Positions 32,298 through 40,769 of a stretch of 58,443 bases of DNA are shown here, piece by piece. Each line of letters opens with the position of its first letter. Within the stretch, counting starts at the first letter, position 1. The DNA is from Candidatus Ruania gallistercoris. GTDB taxonomy: Bacteria; Actinomycetota; Actinomycetes; Actinomycetales; Beutenbergiaceae. The notes beneath the pieces are model-generated. The model was not told where the DNA came from and ran no database searches. It saw only the letters and a program-made list of their open reading frames with translations. The stretch is from positions 1 to 58,443 of the forward strand of contig DXBY01000278.1 in the NCBI GenBank assembly GCA_019116305.1, given 5' to 3'. Position numbers and translations under genes: made by a program.

Positions 32298-33565
32298 AGC
32301 TGCTGCCAGGCGGTGATACCGCCGGTGAGCACGCTGGTGGTGTACCCGGCGGTGGTCAGGTCCCGCGCGGCGCGCTCCGCGCGAGGACCGGCGGCGCAGT
32401 ACACCACCACCGGCACCTTCTGGTCCAGGCCCGCCCGGCCGGCCTCGGTCAGGGCCTGGGCCAGCGGCACCAGCCGGGCGCCCGGGATGGAGTGCTGCGC
32501 GTACTCCTCCGGTTCGCGCACGTCCATCAGTACGAAGTCGTCCCGGCCGTAGCGCCGGTCCTGCAGGCGCTCTTCCAGCTCGGCAGGGCTGATCCGGGCG
32601 AACGGTTCGTCCGCCGGCGGGGGCAGGGGAGCGGGGGGTCCGCTCGGAGGCGGTAGCGCGCCCGGGCTACCGGCTGCGGTCCCGGCCAGCCCACCCGGGC
32701 TACCGGCTGTGGTCCCGGCGAGCCCACCCGTGCCCGCTGTCCCCGCACCCGAGGTGCGTGCCGCGCCTGACCCGGGCTCCGCCGTCGGGCTGTGCCCCCG
32801 GGGCCGCAACGGCAGCTCCCGCCAGCTCGCGGCCATCGTGTCCAGCACCAGCACTCGCCCGAACAGCGGGTCCCCGATTCCCGCGATCAGCTTGATCGCC
32901 TCGTTCGCCATGATCGCGCCGACCTGACCGCACAGCGCCCCGAGCACGCCGCCCTCAGCGCAGGAGGGCACGGCCCCCTCCGGCGGCTGGTGCGGGAACA
33001 GGTCGCGGAGTGTGCGCGGCTGTTCCCCGTCCGGCGGGCGGGACCAGAACACTGAGATCTGGGCGTCGGAGCGGAAGATCGAGGCCCAGATCAGCGGGAT
33101 GCCGAGCTCGGCGCAGGCATCGTTGACCAGGTAGCGGGTGGCGAAGTTGTCGGTACCGTCGAGCACGAGGTCGTAGCCGGAGAGCAGGTCGGTGGCGTTC
33201 TGGTTGTCCAGGCGCACCCGGTGCCGGTCGACGGTCAGGTCGGGGCTGAGCGCGAGCAGGTGCTCGGCACCGGAGTCCACCTTCGGCCGGCCGATGTCGG
33301 CCACTGTGTGGATCACCTGCCGGTGCAGGTTTGAGCGCTCGACCACATCGTCGTCGAACAGGCCGAGCGTGGACACGCCCGCACCGGCCAGGTAGAGCAG
33401 CGCCGGCGATCCCAGGCCACCGACACCGATCACCGCGACCTTGGCTGCCCGCAACCGGCGCTGGCCGAGCTCACCGAGCTGGGGCAGGAACAGGTGCCGG
33501 GCGAAGCGCTCGGCCTCGACCCGCGTCAGTGGCGGACCGGGTTCGACCAACGGTGGGAGGGCCAT
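32294..33565 (-). CDS. MoeZ-like adenylyltransferase with C-terminal rhodanese domain
   Basis: A 423-residue E1-like enzyme that adenylylates the MoaD (and often ThiS/CysO) C-terminus and supplies sulfur. The ThiF domain has GVGGLGSPALLYLAGAG (residues ~45-61) and DGTDNFATRYLVND (~133-146). The crossover segment PSCAEGGVLGALCGQVG lacks the CxxC zinc pairs of E. coli MoeB, as in mycobacterial MoeZ. A linker with repeats GGLAGTxAGSP (encoded 32664-32729) leads to a rhodanese domain with active-site Cys in VVYCAAGPRAERAARDL. ATG 33565 is the likely start. First gene of the minus-strand Moco operon. Confidence 0.92.
   Translation of the reverse strand: MALPPLVEPGPPLTRVEAERFARHLFLPQLGELGQRRLRAAKVAVIGVGGLGSPALLYLAGAGVSTLGLFDDDVVERSNLHRQVIHTVADIGRPKVDSGAEHLLALSPDLTVDRHRVRLDNQNATDLLSGYDLVLDGTDNFATRYLVNDACAELGIPLIWASIFRSDAQISVFWSRPPDGEQPRTLRDLFPHQPPEGAVPSCAEGGVLGALCGQVGAIMANEAIKLIAGIGDPLFGRVLVLDTMAASWRELPLRPRGHSPTAEPGSGAARTSGAGTAGTGGLAGTTAGSPGGLAGTAAGSPGALPPPSGPPAPLPPPADEPFARISPAELEERLQDRRYGRDDFVLMDVREPEEYAQHSIPGARLVPLAQALTEAGRAGLDQKVPVVVYCAAGPRAERAARDLTTAGYTTSVLTGGITAWQQL
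32664..32729 (-). repeat. 33-bp in-frame tandem duplication in the MoeZ-like linker
   Basis: Copies 32664-32696 and 32697-32729 differ at two bases and encode GGLAGTTAGSP and GGLAGTAAGSP in the linker between adenylyltransferase and rhodanese domains. The linker length is thus likely to vary between relatives. Confidence 0.9.
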
Positions 33566-33677
33566 AGTCCAACCGTAGCCCGCGCACGTGCGAATGCTCA
33601 CCGGACCCTGATGTCACAGCGGGCCGTCCGGCCGTGTCTGCAGGGCGAGAGGCAATCACCGACCACGGAGGCCATGG

Positions 33678-34445
33678 ATGACCACGCAGACCACACACCG
33701 CCAGGTGGCACTCGTCACCGGCGCGAACAAGGGGATCGGCCGCGGCGCTGCTCAGCTCCTCGCCGCGCGGGGGATGACCGTGCTCCTCGGGGCCCGGGAC
33801 CCCGGACGCGGGCGGGATGCCGCCGCAGAGCTGCGGGCCGCGGGCGGCGACGTGCACGCCGTCACCCTGGACGTGACCGACCCCCGCACCATTGCCGAGA
33901 CTGCGGCCGCGATCGAGCAGCGCCACGGCCACCTGGATGCGCTGATCAACAACGCCGGGATCACCGGGTCGGGGCAGGTCCTGCCCGAGGAGGCGGTGGA
34001 CCAGGTGCCGAGCACCGTTGACCTGGCGATGGTGCGGGAGGTGTTCGAGACCAACGTGTTCGGGGTGATCGCGGTGACCAACGCCATGCTGCCGTTGCTG
34101 CGGCGCTCGGCGGCACCGCGGATCGTCAACGTGGCCACGCACGCCGCCTCACTCACCCTGACCAGTGATCCCGCCGGCCTGTTGACGGCCCTGCCGGCGT
34201 CGGCGGCGTACACACCGTCCAAGTCGGCTCTCACCGCGCTCACCGTGCAGTACGCCAACGAGCTGCGCCAGGACGGATTCCTGGTCAACGCCGTCGCACC
34301 CGGTTTCGTCGCCACCGACAGCAACAATCACGCGGGGTTCCTGACGCCCGCGCAGGGGGCTGCGGTCCTGGTGCGATTGGCCACGCTGGACGATCACGGC
34401 CCGACCGCCGGGTTCTTCGACGAGGACGGGCCGGTGCCGTGGTGA
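33678..34445 (+). CDS. Short-chain dehydrogenase/reductase (classical SDR)
   Basis: A 255-residue SDR. The NAD(P) site is VTGANKGIGRGAAQLL (residues ~13-28), with an arginine after the second strand (GARDPGRGR) that favours NADPH. NNAG (~93-96), the catalytic serine region and YTPSKSALTALTVQYANELR (~176-195) follow, with YxxxK intact. It resembles carbonyl-reductase-like SDRs that have TGANKGIG. ATG 33678 follows GGAGG at six bases; the ATG at 33674 is out of frame. Substrate unknown. No operon partner is apparent. Confidence 0.87.
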   Translation: MTTQTTHRQVALVTGANKGIGRGAAQLLAARGMTVLLGARDPGRGRDAAAELRAAGGDVHAVTLDVTDPRTIAETAAAIEQRHGHLDALINNAGITGSGQVLPEEAVDQVPSTVDLAMVREVFETNVFGVIAVTNAMLPLLRRSAAPRIVNVATHAASLTLTSDPAGLLTALPASAAYTPSKSALTALTVQYANELRQDGFLVNAVAPGFVATDSNNHAGFLTPAQGAAVLVRLATLDDHGPTAGFFDEDGPVPW

Positions 34446-34576
34446 CCGGTTGCTGAACATCCGCTGCGTGCGCCAGCCCCCCGCCGCACCCGGCCGGACC
34501 CCGCGGGCTCTGTTCACCGGTGACCGGGTTCTCGTAGAGTGGAGGCACTAGCCACCGAGGAGAGGCCCCGACCCCG

Positions 34577-34657
34577 ATGGAGTACGACAGTCCGCCGGTT
34601 GATCCGACCCTCTGTCACTCGCTGCTGAGCATTCCTGTACCCGTCGGGTCGGTGTGA
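34577..34657 (+). CDS. Possible proline-containing leader peptide of the CNNM genes
   Basis: A 26-codon frame with a purine-rich site (GAGGAGAGG, 34557-34565) upstream. It encodes MEYDSPPVDPTL then CHSLLSIPVPVGSV, five prolines including a PP pair, and its TGA overlaps the ATG of the transporter gene (TGATG at 34655-34659). This looks like a coupled leader. Proline-rich leaders are known for other Mg transport genes (MgtL), but a link here is only inference. Confidence 0.4.
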   Translation: MEYDSPPVDPTLCHSLLSIPVPVGSV

Positions 34658-36033
34658 TGACCGTCCTGACCCTGCTCGTCGGGATCGTGGTGATCCTGGT
34701 GATCATTGCTGCGAACGGGTACTTCGTCGCTCAGGAGTTCGCGTTCATGTCGGTGGACCGATCCCGCCTGGGAGCACGGGCGGAGGCGGGGGACGCAGTG
34801 GCCGGCCGGGCTCTCGCCGTCACCCGGCGCACCTCGTTCATGCTGTCCGGTGCTCAGCTGGGCATCACGGTCACTGGTCTGCTCGTTGGCTACGTGGCGG
34901 AGCCCCTCGTCGGACGGTCGCTCGGCACACTGCTCGGTGGCGTCGGTGTGCCGCAGGCGGTGGGCATCTCGGTCGGTACGATCGGCGCGCTTGCACTGTC
35001 CACAGTCGTGCAGATGATCTTCGGAGAACTCTTCCCGAAGAATCTGGCGATTGCTAGTCCCGAGCCACTGGCCCGGGCGCTGGCCCGGTCCACGACGATC
35101 TACCTGACCGTGTTCGGCTGGTTGATCGTCATCTTCGACAAGGCCGCGAACGCCCTCCTGCGGCTGTTCCGCATCGAACCGGTGCACGATCTGGACTCCT
35201 CCGCCACGCGGCGCGACCTCGAGCATCTCGTGGCCGACTCGCGTAACAGTGGGGACCTGCCGGAGGAACTGTCGATGGTGCTCGACCGGATCCTGGACTT
35301 TCCCGACCAGAGCGTCGAGCACGCGATGGTGCCACGTTCCCGGACAGGCACCGTCTCACCGCGGACCACCCTGGCCGAAGTGCGTGAGCGCATGGCCGCC
35401 GAGCACACCCGCTACCCCGTGGTGGACGACCATGACCAGGCGATCGGCGTGGTCCAGCTCGGCGACCTGCTTGCCACCGGCCTGCCCGACGATGCTCCAG
35501 CAACCCGGTTGATGCGCGAACCTGTGCTGGTACCGACCGCGATGGCCCTGCCGGACGCCCTTGCGGCGCTCAGTCGGTCCCGCGCCGAGCTGGCCTGCGT
35601 GATTGACGAGTACGGCGGGTTCACCGGTGTTCTCACCGTCGAGGACATGGCGGAGGAGCTGATCGGCGAGGTGACCGATGAGCACGACCCGGAGGCGCCC
35701 GCCACGATGAGCCTCGAGGGTGAGTCCACCTGGCTGGCCGGTGGCGACGTCCCCATCGATGAAGCAGAGCGCGCGATCGGCCACGACCTGCCGCGCGGCC
35801 ACTACGAAACGATCTCCGGCCTGCTCCTGGCTGAGCATGGTGAGCTGCTCCACCCGGGGGACCTGGTGGAGATCCGGTTACCGGTCACGCCGGCAGACCT
35901 GGTGGAGGATGCGCCGGTGCAACATGCGGTCACCGTCGAGGTGGTCGAGGTGGAACGCAATGTGCCGGCCACCGTGCGCCTGCACGTGCACGAGCAGCGC
36001 ACACCTCGGGCCGAGGGCGGGGAGGCAGACTGA
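34657..36033 (+). CDS. CNNM/CorC-family membrane protein with CBS pair
   Basis: A 458-residue protein of the HlyC/CorC (CNNM) group. The N-terminal CNNM membrane domain (about residues 1-180) has three to four hydrophobic segments and includes FVAQEFAFMSVDRSR, SGAQLGITVTGLLVGY and FGELFPKNLAIA. Two CBS motifs follow (~215-335; VMVPRSRTGTV-type start and AELACVIDEYGGFTGVLTVED), then the CorC/HlyC C-terminal domain (~360-445). Relatives export or sense Mg2+ (CorB, PaeA, YtfL). ATG 34657 overlaps the stop of a possible leader peptide; a GTG at 34654 is in the same frame. The stop is shared with the start of a paralogue. Confidence 0.88.
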   Translation: MTVLTLLVGIVVILVIIAANGYFVAQEFAFMSVDRSRLGARAEAGDAVAGRALAVTRRTSFMLSGAQLGITVTGLLVGYVAEPLVGRSLGTLLGGVGVPQAVGISVGTIGALALSTVVQMIFGELFPKNLAIASPEPLARALARSTTIYLTVFGWLIVIFDKAANALLRLFRIEPVHDLDSSATRRDLEHLVADSRNSGDLPEELSMVLDRILDFPDQSVEHAMVPRSRTGTVSPRTTLAEVRERMAAEHTRYPVVDDHDQAIGVVQLGDLLATGLPDDAPATRLMREPVLVPTAMALPDALAALSRSRAELACVIDEYGGFTGVLTVEDMAEELIGEVTDEHDPEAPATMSLEGESTWLAGGDVPIDEAERAIGHDLPRGHYETISGLLLAEHGELLHPGDLVEIRLPVTPADLVEDAPVQHAVTVEVVEVERNVPATVRLHVHEQRTPRAEGGEAD

Positions 36034-37091
36034 TGCAGAGCCCTCTCGTCGTGCTGGTCGCCACCGTTGCCATCATCGCGCTCAGCGCGATGTTCGTGAT
36101 CATCGAGTTCTCGCTGCTGGGAGCCCGACGGAACAGGCTCGCTGAGGCTGCCGCGACCAGCCGCTCGGCGCGTGCCGCGTTGCGCTCGGTGAACGAGCTG
36201 ACGGTGATGCTCGCCGGCGCCCAGCTGGGTATCACCGCGTGCACGTTCGCCCTCGGCGCGATCACCAAACCCGCTCTCGACCGCTGGCTGGCCCCGCTGT
36301 TCAGCTCGTGGGGCGTCCCGTCGTGGGTGGCGGATCCGCTGGCGTTCGCACTGGCGCTGTTCGTCGTCACCTTCTTGCACCTGGTCATCGGTGAGATGGC
36401 GCCGAAGTCGTGGGCGATCGCCCATCCGGAGCGGTCCGCATCGATCATCGCCCTTCCGGCGCGCGCCTACACCTGGCCGTTCCGTCCATTGCTGCGCTGG
36501 ATCAACGGGATCGCCAATCGTCTGGTTGCTGCGACCGGGGTGACGCCGGTGGATCAGGCGGCGGTCGGCGGCCAGGACGCCGCGACGATCCGCCATCTGG
36601 TGGAGCACTCGGCCGAGGTGGGCACGCTGGAGCCGTCGTTTCACACCCAGATCGCTCGCGCGATCGACCTGGAGTCGCTTGAGGTCGCGCACCTGATTCG
36701 CCCCGGCGGGAAACCCACAGCGGTCCAGGCCGGCGCGACAGTTGCCGATGTGCATGCGGCCTCGGTCCGATCCGGCCACCTCCGAATCCTCGCCTTCGGG
36801 ACAGGGACCGAGCCTCCGCAGGTGGTCCATGTGCGGGACACGTTGCTCGAACCGGGGTCTCGCCCCGCCGCCGAGCTGACCCGGCCACCGCTGATCCTGG
36901 CCGCAACTACTCCGGTGCACGCGGCGCTGGCGCAGATGCGGGCACGTAGCGAACAGCTGGCCGTGGTGATGGACGGCGACCAGTTCGCCGGGGTTGTCAC
37001 TGTCGCCGACATCCTGCGCCGGGTGCTTCCTGGCGGATCTGAGGACACGGACAGCCTTGTTCGGGCTGACCGGAGCCGTTCCGATCAGTGA
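36033..37091 (+). CDS. Second CNNM-domain membrane protein
   Basis: A 352-residue paralogue of the preceding protein, with CNNM signatures FVIIEFSLLGARRNRL, LAGAQLGITACTFALG and VIGEMAPKSWAIAHPE. After the membrane part there is a degenerate CBS pair (the second ends in AVVMDGDQFAGVVTVADILRRV), and the C-terminal CorC/HlyC domain is missing, so it is about 100 residues shorter. Tandem long and short CNNM genes are common in actinomycetes and may form a heterodimer. The start ATG shares one base with the upstream stop (TGATG), so synthesis of the two is coupled. Confidence 0.87.
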   Translation: MQSPLVVLVATVAIIALSAMFVIIEFSLLGARRNRLAEAAATSRSARAALRSVNELTVMLAGAQLGITACTFALGAITKPALDRWLAPLFSSWGVPSWVADPLAFALALFVVTFLHLVIGEMAPKSWAIAHPERSASIIALPARAYTWPFRPLLRWINGIANRLVAATGVTPVDQAAVGGQDAATIRHLVEHSAEVGTLEPSFHTQIARAIDLESLEVAHLIRPGGKPTAVQAGATVADVHAASVRSGHLRILAFGTGTEPPQVVHVRDTLLEPGSRPAAELTRPPLILAATTPVHAALAQMRARSEQLAVVMDGDQFAGVVTVADILRRVLPGGSEDTDSLVRADRSRSDQ

Positions 37092-37146
37092 TCCCGATGT
37101 GCGCCCGTCCGTCCCAGCGGACCCGCTCCTGGGTTGAGGTGCGGGC

Positions 37147-37926
37147 TCAGCGCGGCGGCATCCGCAACGCGCCGTCGAGCCGGATGACCTCACCGTTCAG
37201 GTAGGAGTTGGTCATGATGTGCTCGGCCAGCGCCGCGTACTCCTCCGGACGGCCGAGGCGGTGCGGGTGCGGCACCAGCGCCTCCAGCCCGGAGCGCACC
37301 TCCTCGCCCAGGCCGGCCATCATCGGGGTCTCGAAGATGCCTGGGGCGATCCCCGCCACTCGGATGCCGTGCTGGGCCAAGTCTCGGGCCGCGGTCAGCA
37401 CGAGCGAGGCCACACCACCTTTGGACGAGGCGTAGGCGGCCTGGCCCACCTGCCCCTCGAAGGCAGCGACCGAGGCGGTGAGGATTGCTACGCCGCGGTC
37501 CGCACCGCCGTCGATCGGTTCGTTCCCGGCCATCGCCTCTGCGGCCAGCCGCAGCAGGTTGAACGTGCCTACCAGGTTGATCTCCACCACCTGCCGGTAG
37601 TCATCCAGCGGCAGCAATCCCTTCTTGCCGAGGATCCGCCCCGGGGTGGCCACTCCGGCGCAGGAGACCACCGCGCGAAGCTCACCCAGGTCTCGGGCCA
37701 TCTCGACGGCGGAGCGCACCTGGTCCTCGTCCCGCACGTCGGCCGGGGCGAACCTCGCGCGTTCGCCGAGCTCGGCGGCCAGGGCAGCACCGGGGGAGGA
37801 AGGCAGGTCGAGCAGTACGACGGCGCCGCCCGCCGCGATCATGCGCCTCGCCGTAGCCTCGCCCAGCCCGGAGGCACCACCAGAGATGAGGGCCACAGTG
37901 CTCGGTGTGATCTGCATGGTGGCCAC
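37147..37926 (-). CDS. SDR oxidoreductase, 3-hydroxyacyl-CoA dehydrogenase type-2-like
   Basis: A 259-residue SDR with [17 protein letters not shown] (residues ~14-30), LLDLPSS (aspartate after the second strand, favouring NAD), CAG in place of NNAG (~90) and [11 protein letters not shown] (~165-175). The segment [15 protein letters not shown] and the end [18 protein letters not shown] are typical of the HSD17B10-like 3-hydroxyacyl-CoA dehydrogenase group. It likely oxidises a hydroxyacyl-CoA. Its stop faces the CNNM genes and nothing is co-transcribed downstream. Confidence 0.87.
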   Translation of the reverse strand: MATMQITPSTVALISGGASGLGEATARRMIAAGGAVVLLDLPSSPGAALAAELGERARFAPADVRDEDQVRSAVEMARDLGELRAVVSCAGVATPGRILGKKGLLPLDDYRQVVEINLVGTFNLLRLAAEAMAGNEPIDGGADRGVAILTASVAAFEGQVGQAAYASSKGGVASLVLTAARDLAQHGIRVAGIAPGIFETPMMAGLGEEVRSGLEALVPHPHRLGRPEEYAALAEHIMTNSYLNGEVIRLDGALRMPPR

Positions 37927-38046
37927 GCTAGCGCGCGGGGCTACCGCTTGGCGGGAACCGCGATGCGCGCGACGTATAGGCGTCCTCGGCAGTCACTCGG
38001 ACGCGGCGGGCTGGGCACTGGTCGATCGAGGAGGGCCCGTCCTCGC

Positions 38047-38784
38047 TCAGACCAGTCCGCTGGAGAGGGCGAAGATCGCCGTGCCGTGCGCGATCGTCGC
38101 GGGCAGAACCCCGTTCCAAGCCCGCAGACCGGCGCAGATGAGCGCTTCGAGCAGGGTGAACGCCAGGATCGGCCATCCGACGTCCGTGACCGTGATGGCG
38201 AGAAATGCGTGGTAGGCGGCGAACAGCACACCGGACGTCACCGCGGACCGGACCCGGGAGAGCGACTGCTCCAGCCGGCCCTGCAGCAGACCGCGGAAGA
38301 GTAGCTCTTCGCCGAAGTTGCCGACCAGACAGAAGACCGCCAGCCAGGGCAGAACCGACAACGGCACGGTGCCACCTCGGTCCTCGATCGAGTGACCGAG
38401 CGAGAGCACGAGGACCGGGGTCGCGGCGAGCGCGCCCCCGGCGAGCCCCGCGGCGATGGACCGCGGGCGCACGTCTCCCCACTGGATGAGGGCGCGCAGT
38501 CCGGGAGCACGCCACAGCACGAGCGCCGAGAGCGCAAGGATGCCCGCGGCGAGTGTGAGCAGGGCCACGGGGTCGGTGGTGAAGCGCAGCCACGGAACTG
38601 GCCCGGCCGTGCCGATCGACCAGAGCCCGGCGGGTGTCATCGCGTCTCGGACGAGGACGAAGCCGACGAGCAGGATCGCAGTCCGCAGCAGCGGTTCGCG
38701 GACGGGGCGGGCCAGCAGGTAGGCCGCCGTCACCAGGGTGAGCCCCGGGAGCACGAGCAGGGCGTAGTCGACAACTTCTCCCAT
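38047..38784 (-). CDS. CPBP-family intramembrane metalloprotease
   Basis: A 245-residue polytopic membrane protein with the CPBP/Abi signature EELLFRG (Glu159, Glu160, Arg164) in one helix and a His-bearing segment FAAYHAFLA about 35 residues later; a last helix has IAHGTAIF. These match motifs of Rce1-like proteases. About eight hydrophobic segments. ATG 38784 is taken as start, although the upstream GAGG is only two bases away; the transcript might be leaderless. It is divergent from a TetR gene over 53 bases and is probably its target. Roles in this family range from prenyl-protein processing to bacteriocin self-immunity. Confidence 0.82.
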   Translation of the reverse strand: MGEVVDYALLVLPGLTLVTAAYLLARPVREPLLRTAILLVGFVLVRDAMTPAGLWSIGTAGPVPWLRFTTDPVALLTLAAGILALSALVLWRAPGLRALIQWGDVRPRSIAAGLAGGALAATPVLVLSLGHSIEDRGGTVPLSVLPWLAVFCLVGNFGEELLFRGLLQGRLEQSLSRVRSAVTSGVLFAAYHAFLAITVTDVGWPILAFTLLEALICAGLRAWNGVLPATIAHGTAIFALSSGLV

Positions 38785-38837
38785 ATCCTCAAGAATATGA
38801 AGGTTACTCAGGTTTGAATACTCGCGTTGGAGGGCCG
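38785..38837. promoter_or_regulatory. Divergent promoter region of CPBP and TetR genes
   Basis: An A/T-rich 53-base gap between two divergent starts. It contains CATAT and ATATG arms (from 38782) around CCTCAAGA and an imperfect repeat TACTCAGGTTTGAATA. One of these is probably the TetR operator. GGAGGG (38829-38834) serves the TetR gene. Confidence 0.45.
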
Positions 38838-39440
38838 ATGGCCGATGCCCGCAGAACCCCGCGTCAGGAACGTTCCCGAGAGACCGTCGACGTCGTGCTG
38901 GAAGCGGCTGCTCAGTTATTCGAGCGGCACGGCTACGCCACGACGACGAATCACATCGCCGAACGGGCCGGGGTGTCGGTCGGCTCGATCTACCAGTACT
39001 TCCCGAACAAGGGCGCGCTCGTGACGGCGATCGCCTCGCGACATCTGGAGGAAGCGGCCCTGGGACTTGGGGAGGTCTCCGCTGCACTCGAGCGAGAGGG
39101 CGCGGGGCTGCGAGTGGTGCTGGAGACCCTCATCGAGGCGGTGGCCCGGATGCACACCGACCGGCCCGTGCTGCATCGGTTTCTGTTCGACGAGGCGCCG
39201 CGGACGCCGGAGCTGATCTCTCGATTCCGGGCGATGGAGCGGGAGCTGGCGCAGGCATTCGCCGGTCACCTGCGGCGCCTCGGCCTTGGTGACGGGGAAC
39301 CAGACTTCGTGGCCCTCCTGACCGTGCAGGCGATCGAGGCACAGGTGCACGGTGCCCTGCTCGACGCCGCCGTTCCGGACGACCCCGCCGCGCGCATCCG
39401 CATCATCGTCGACCTGTGGGTGCGCGCCCTCGAGAGCTGA
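38838..39440 (+). CDS. TetR-family transcriptional regulator
   Basis: A 200-residue regulator with RQERSRETVDVVLEAAAQLFERHGY and the recognition helix HIAERAGVSVGSIYQYFPNK, canonical TetR. The C-terminal domain has a TetR_C-like helix bundle with HTDRPVLHRFLFDE. ATG 38838 follows TTGGAGGG at normal distance; a TTG at 38814 in the same frame is less likely. It is divergent from the CPBP protease gene and likely controls it. Confidence 0.87.
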   Translation: MADARRTPRQERSRETVDVVLEAAAQLFERHGYATTTNHIAERAGVSVGSIYQYFPNKGALVTAIASRHLEEAALGLGEVSAALEREGAGLRVVLETLIEAVARMHTDRPVLHRFLFDEAPRTPELISRFRAMERELAQAFAGHLRRLGLGDGEPDFVALLTVQAIEAQVHGALLDAAVPDDPAARIRIIVDLWVRALES

Positions 39441-39498
39441 CGATCACCGGCCGCACCGGGACTCCCTTCGGATGCGAGTGATCGACTCCATCAAACAG

Positions 39499-39539
39499 TG
39501 CAAATGCAGTCAGAACCAGTGATTCATGACGCAAATGCG
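39499..39539. promoter_or_regulatory. Paired operator-like sites upstream of the mod operon
   Basis: TGCAAATGCA (39499-39508) and CGCAAATGCG (39530-39539) are two near-palindromes with the same core GCAAATGC, 31 bases (about three helical turns) apart. They lie just before a TATGAT -10 (39544-39549), so a bound protein would meet RNA polymerase. The natural candidate is the HTH-TOBE protein encoded next. Confidence 0.6.
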
Positions 39540-39556
39540 ACTGTATGATGGCGATC

Positions 39557-39943
39557 ATGTCGCAGTATCGAATCAGCGAGGCCGCTGAGCTCCTGGGCGT
39601 CAGCGCCGACACGGTGCGCCGACAGGTGGACGCCGGCGCTCTCCCGGGCAGCCGCGACGATGCCGGCCGGCTGGTGATCCCCGGCGCCGACCTGGCGCAC
39701 TGGGCGCAGGAACGCGCGAATGCACCCCAGGACGGCTCCGGCAGCAGTGCCCGGAACCGGTTCACCGGTCTGGTCACCGCGATCCGGGCGGACGAGGTGA
39801 TGGCCCAGGTGGACCTGCAGTGCGGTCCCTACCGGGTGGTCTCCCTGATGTCCGCCGAGGCGGTGCGTGAGCTCGGCCTGGAGGTCGGCGCCCGCGCCAG
39901 CGCCGTGGTGAAAGCCACCACTGTGATCGTGGAGGCCCGATGA
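39557..39943 (+). CDS. Small HTH-TOBE regulator (molybdate-responsive, ModE-like role)
   Basis: A 128-residue protein with an excisionase/MerR-like helix-turn-helix, YRISEAAELLGVSADTVRRQ (residues ~4-23), followed by a wing-like GRLVIPGADLAHW, and a single Mop/TOBE domain from ~60 (FTGLVTAIRADEVMAQVDLQ) ending AVVKATTVIVEAR. TOBE domains bind molybdate, so it is well placed to sense Mo and act on modABC, with which it overlaps by ATGA. ATG 39557 lies eight bases after TATGAT and has no ribosome binding site, so it is probably leaderless; an in-frame ATG at 39545 would lie inside the -10. Confidence 0.85.
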   Translation: MSQYRISEAAELLGVSADTVRRQVDAGALPGSRDDAGRLVIPGADLAHWAQERANAPQDGSGSSARNRFTGLVTAIRADEVMAQVDLQCGPYRVVSLMSAEAVRELGLEVGARASAVVKATTVIVEAR

Positions 39944-40731
39944 GCACCCGCCGAACCGCCGGCTGGCTGGCCGGCGCCGCGGCCCTCGCGCTGTCCGCGG
40001 CCTGTGGCTCCGGCGGCGCCGGGGGTTCCGGTGGCAGCGAAGCCACCGGCGAGGGCGGGGGAGACCAGACCCTCACCGTGTTCGCCGCCGCCTCCCTGAC
40101 CGAACCGATGGACGAGCTGCTCGAGATGTTCGCCGCCGAGCACCCGGATGTGACCATCGAGCCCGCCGTGTACGACGGATCCTCCACCCTGGTCACCCAG
40201 CTCACCGAAGGCGCCCAGGCCGATGTGCTCGCCACGGCGAACACCACCACGATGGACGATCTGGTCGCCGCCTTCGGCGACCAGGACTACCAGCCGACGG
40301 TGTTCGCCACGAACACCCTGGTGATCGCCGTCCCCGAGGGCAACCCCCAGGGCATCACCTCGCTGGCGGACCTGACCGAGGCCACCTTCGTGGTCTGCGC
40401 CCCCGAGGTCCCGTGCGGGGCGGCCGCCACCGAGCTGTTCGAGCTCGCCGGATTCGACGGCGAACCGATCAGCCTGGAGCAGAACGTCACCGCCACCGCC
40501 GAGCGAGTGGCCTCCGGTGAGGTGGATGCGGGTCTGGTCTATGCCACCGACGTCGCCTCTCGGGATGCCGAGCTGGACGCTGTGGTCCCCGATGCGGCCG
40601 CCGAGGTGGTCAACGAGTACCCGATCGTGGCCCTGGACGGTTCCGAGCTCGGCCAGGAGCTGGCGGACCTGGTGCTCTCCGAGGAGGGGACGGCCGTGCT
40701 CACCGGCTACGGGTTCGGCGTCCCCGAGTGA
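39940..40731 (+). CDS. modA: ModA, molybdate-binding lipoprotein
   Basis: A 263-residue periplasmic-type molybdate receptor tethered by lipid. The signal peptide ends at the lipobox SAAC with Cys22, followed by a Gly/Ser-rich spacer. The mature protein begins LTVFAAASLTEPMDELL, where the Ser of AASL contacts the oxyanion in ModA proteins, and has YDGSSTLVTQLTEGAQADVLATA, where the SS pair is the second contact. C-terminal YPIVALDG includes another usual contact region. Start overlaps the regulator gene. It delivers molybdate to ModB/ModC. Confidence 0.95.
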   Translation: MSTRRTAGWLAGAAALALSAACGSGGAGGSGGSEATGEGGGDQTLTVFAAASLTEPMDELLEMFAAEHPDVTIEPAVYDGSSTLVTQLTEGAQADVLATANTTTMDDLVAAFGDQDYQPTVFATNTLVIAVPEGNPQGITSLADLTEATFVVCAPEVPCGAAATELFELAGFDGEPISLEQNVTATAERVASGEVDAGLVYATDVASRDAELDAVVPDAAAEVVNEYPIVALDGSELGQELADLVLSEEGTAVLTGYGFGVPE

Positions 40732-40769
40732 CCGGCTGAAGGCGGCGAGAGGACCATCGGGAGGATGCG

